Positions 62,775 through 64,000 of a DNA stretch of 64,000 nucleotides are shown piece after piece. The stretch's first letter is position 1; every line of letters starts with the position of its first letter. The notes beneath the pieces were generated by a model. The model did no database searches and was not told the DNA's origin. It saw only the letters and a program-made list of their open reading frames with translations. Location: positions 368,916-432,915 of the forward strand of contig NZ_CH672428.1 in the NCBI RefSeq assembly GCF_000152745.1, written 5' to 3'. The position numbers and the translations under genes are program-made. Source of the stretch: Oceanicaulis sp. HTCC2633. GTDB taxonomy: Bacteria > Pseudomonadota > Alphaproteobacteria > Caulobacterales > Maricaulaceae.

Positions 62775-63563
62775 ATGAGTGCGCCTGAACCTGCGAAACC
62801 CTCTGATGGCGTGTGCTGGCTGACCGGGGCCAGCTCCGGCATTGGCGAGGCCCTGATCGCTGATCTCGTTAAAGAGGGTTGGCGGATAGCAATCTCGGCC
62901 CGGAGTGAAGACAAGCTCAAGGCGCTGGCGGACCAGTACCCCGGCTTTGTGTTCGCTTATCCCGTCGACATCACCGATGACGCTGCTGTCGCCCGGACCG
63001 TTTCGAAGATCGAAACGGATCACGGTCCGATCGCCCGTGCGATCCTGAATGCGGGCGTCTATCTTTCCATCAACGCCGAGAGGCCCAACTTCGACGATTA
63101 CGCCAAGACCTTTGATGTGAATCTGAAGGGCGCGGCCGCGTGCATATGCGCGCTGACGCCGCTCATGTGCGAGCGTCGATCCGGTCAGATCGTCATCGTT
63201 TCCTCCGCCACCGCTTTCGGCGGCATGCCGACCTCCACCGCCTATGGCGCAACCAAGGCCGGGCTCCTGAACATGGCGGAAGGCCTCGCGATCGAGCTGC
63301 ACCGTTATGGCGTTCACATCCAGTGCGTTACGCCGGGCTTCGTCGATACGCCCGCCCAGGATGACAATGACTTTCCCAAACCCTTCATGGTCAGCGCCGA
63401 AACCGCTGCGGCACGCATCTGCAAGGGCATGCGAAAGACGGGCTTCGAGATCACATTCCCGCGCCGTTTCACCTGGGCCTTGAAACTGATCTATGCGCTG
63501 CCACGCGACTGGCACATCGCGCTGGTGCGCAAACAGACCGGCTGGAACAAGCCGCCAGAATGA
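62775..63563 (+). CDS. Short-chain dehydrogenase/reductase
   Basis: 262-residue SDR. Cofactor motif TGASSGIGEALIADL, NAG in RAILNAGVYL, catalytic Ser in VIVSSATAFGG and YGATKAG for Tyr-x-x-x-Lys, PG motif VTPGFVDTP. The start ATG 62775 has GAGGA upstream; the GTG three bases earlier is weaker. SDRs of this sort accompany photolyase and cyclopropane-synthase genes in sigma-E/ChrR clusters; substrate unknown. Followed by a strong terminator. Confidence 0.88.
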   Translation: MSAPEPAKPSDGVCWLTGASSGIGEALIADLVKEGWRIAISARSEDKLKALADQYPGFVFAYPVDITDDAAVARTVSKIETDHGPIARAILNAGVYLSINAERPNFDDYAKTFDVNLKGAAACICALTPLMCERRSGQIVIVSSATAFGGMPTSTAYGATKAGLLNMAEGLAIELHRYGVHIQCVTPGFVDTPAQDDNDFPKPFMVSAETAAARICKGMRKTGFEITFPRRFTWALKLIYALPRDWHIALVRKQTGWNKPPE

Positions 63564-63564
63564 G

Positions 63565-63590
63565 AAAAGCCCGCTCTCGAGCGGGCTTTT
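63565..63590. terminator. Bidirectional intrinsic terminator between SDR and the synthase
   Basis: Perfect 12-bp palindromic stem AAAAGCCCGCTC / GAGCGGGCTTTT with A and T tracts, serving both convergent genes. Confidence 0.93.
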
Positions 63591-63608
63591 CCTTATCCGG
63601 TAACGCGC

Positions 63609-64000
63609 CTAGCCTCGTGACAGCGTGAACTGGCCGACATCGATCCGGCCGGTGCGGAACCCCGCCTCGCAATAGGCGAGGTAGAAATCCCACATGCATT
63701 TGAACCGGTCATCAAAACCCATGGGTTTGATGGTGGACCAGGCGTCATTGAACCGGTCTTTCCAGACCTTGAGCGTGTCGGCGTAGTCGAGCCCGAACTG
63801 ATCGGTCTTGACCAGTTCAAGGTCTGCGGTGCGGAAGCAGTCTTCCAGCTTCTCCACGCTGGGCATCATGCCGCCCGGGAAGATGTAGCGCTGGATGAAG
63901 TCGGCGCGCTTGGAATAGGTGTCGAAGAGATCATCCCGGATTGTGATGATCTGGAGCCCGGCCTTGCCGCCCGGCTGGAGAACGTCCGAGACCTTGGAGA
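63609..64000 (-). CDS. Cyclopropane-fatty-acyl-phospholipid synthase family, C-terminal part (cut by window edge)
   Basis: The last 130 codons of a SAM-dependent lipid methyltransferase. Visible: QIITIRDDLFDTYSKRADF, FIQRYIFPGGMMPS, the following DLELVKTDQFGLDYADTLKVWKDRF, and the closing AYCEAGFRTGRIDVGQF; this is the usual C-terminus of CfaS-like enzymes, some of which act in furan or branched-fatty-acid synthesis rather than cyclopropanation. The N-terminus lies beyond position 64000. Convergent with the SDR. Confidence 0.85.
   Translation of the reverse strand, partial: SKVSDVLQPGGKAGLQIITIRDDLFDTYSKRADFIQRYIFPGGMMPSVEKLEDCFRTADLELVKTDQFGLDYADTLKVWKDRFNDAWSTIKPMGFDDRFKCMWDFYLAYCEAGFRTGRIDVGQFTLSRG

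Overview
The window looks like chromosomal backbone of a free-living, aerobic, flagellated alphaproteobacterium. The gene orders glyA-nrdR-rib-nusB-thiL and bamE / cytochrome bc1 chaperone / plsX-fabH-ihfA-merR-tRNA-Pro are typical of that class, as are ALA-synthase HemA, a MucR regulator, an NDUFS4-type complex I subunit, a proton-pumping pyrophosphatase and class I PHA synthase. High GC and protein style suggest the Caulobacterales/Maricaulales (Hyphomonadaceae or Maricaulaceae), but this is inference. There are no IS elements, prophage genes, CRISPR arrays or integrases, and no broken genes apart from the two cut by the window edges.

Layout. 1-5.3 kb (minus): TRAP transporter dctQ-dctP, bpt, an SLC13 permease and motB. 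5.4-8.8 kb (plus): flavin reductase, cupin, a 3-hydroxyisobutyrate-dehydrogenase-like enzyme and two membrane proteins. 9-11.2 kb (minus): zinc-ribbon protein, a trans-sulfuration enzyme and hemB. 11.3-14.5 kb: a three-gene valine-degradation block (acyl-CoA dehydrogenase, 3-hydroxyisobutyryl-CoA hydrolase, mmsB), then hemA. 16-23 kb: MucR facing the glyA-nrdR-riboflavin-nusB-thiL operon. 23-30 kb: Gly-rich secreted protein, hppA, bamE, bc1 chaperone, plsX-fabH-ihfA-merR and tRNA-Pro. 30-45 kb: serine hydrolase, MarR, a paired acyl-CoA dehydrogenase, ctaA, rplM-rpsI, a TauD-type dioxygenase, a PhoX-like protein, LysR/methyltransferase, phaC. 44.7-50 kb: glpX-recJ, four tRNA genes, ppa, DUF192, NDUFS4. 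50-57 kb: SulP transporter and a MacAB-like exporter. 57-60 kb: metC, an orphan amino-acid-binding protein and cysK. 60-64 kb: ChrR-like cupin, DUF6134, FeS-type photolyase, SDR and a cut-off cyclopropane synthase.

The last block is the most system-like part. Its gene set matches known ECF sigma-E/ChrR photo-oxidative-stress regulons, and a TGATCC-N18-TAGGAT element precedes it. However, no sigma-factor gene is present and the ChrR-like protein has lost the CxxC of its zinc anti-sigma motif.

Other notable points: four convergent gene pairs end on one shared CTAG; the riboflavin operon has a reductase-only RibD and a RibBA whose GTP-cyclohydrolase half has lost its zinc cysteines; MucR has lost most zinc-finger ligands; several intergenic inverted repeats look like operators; and the tRNA genes carry a consistent promoter pattern with 17-base spacing. 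I did not find a clearly new multi-gene system.
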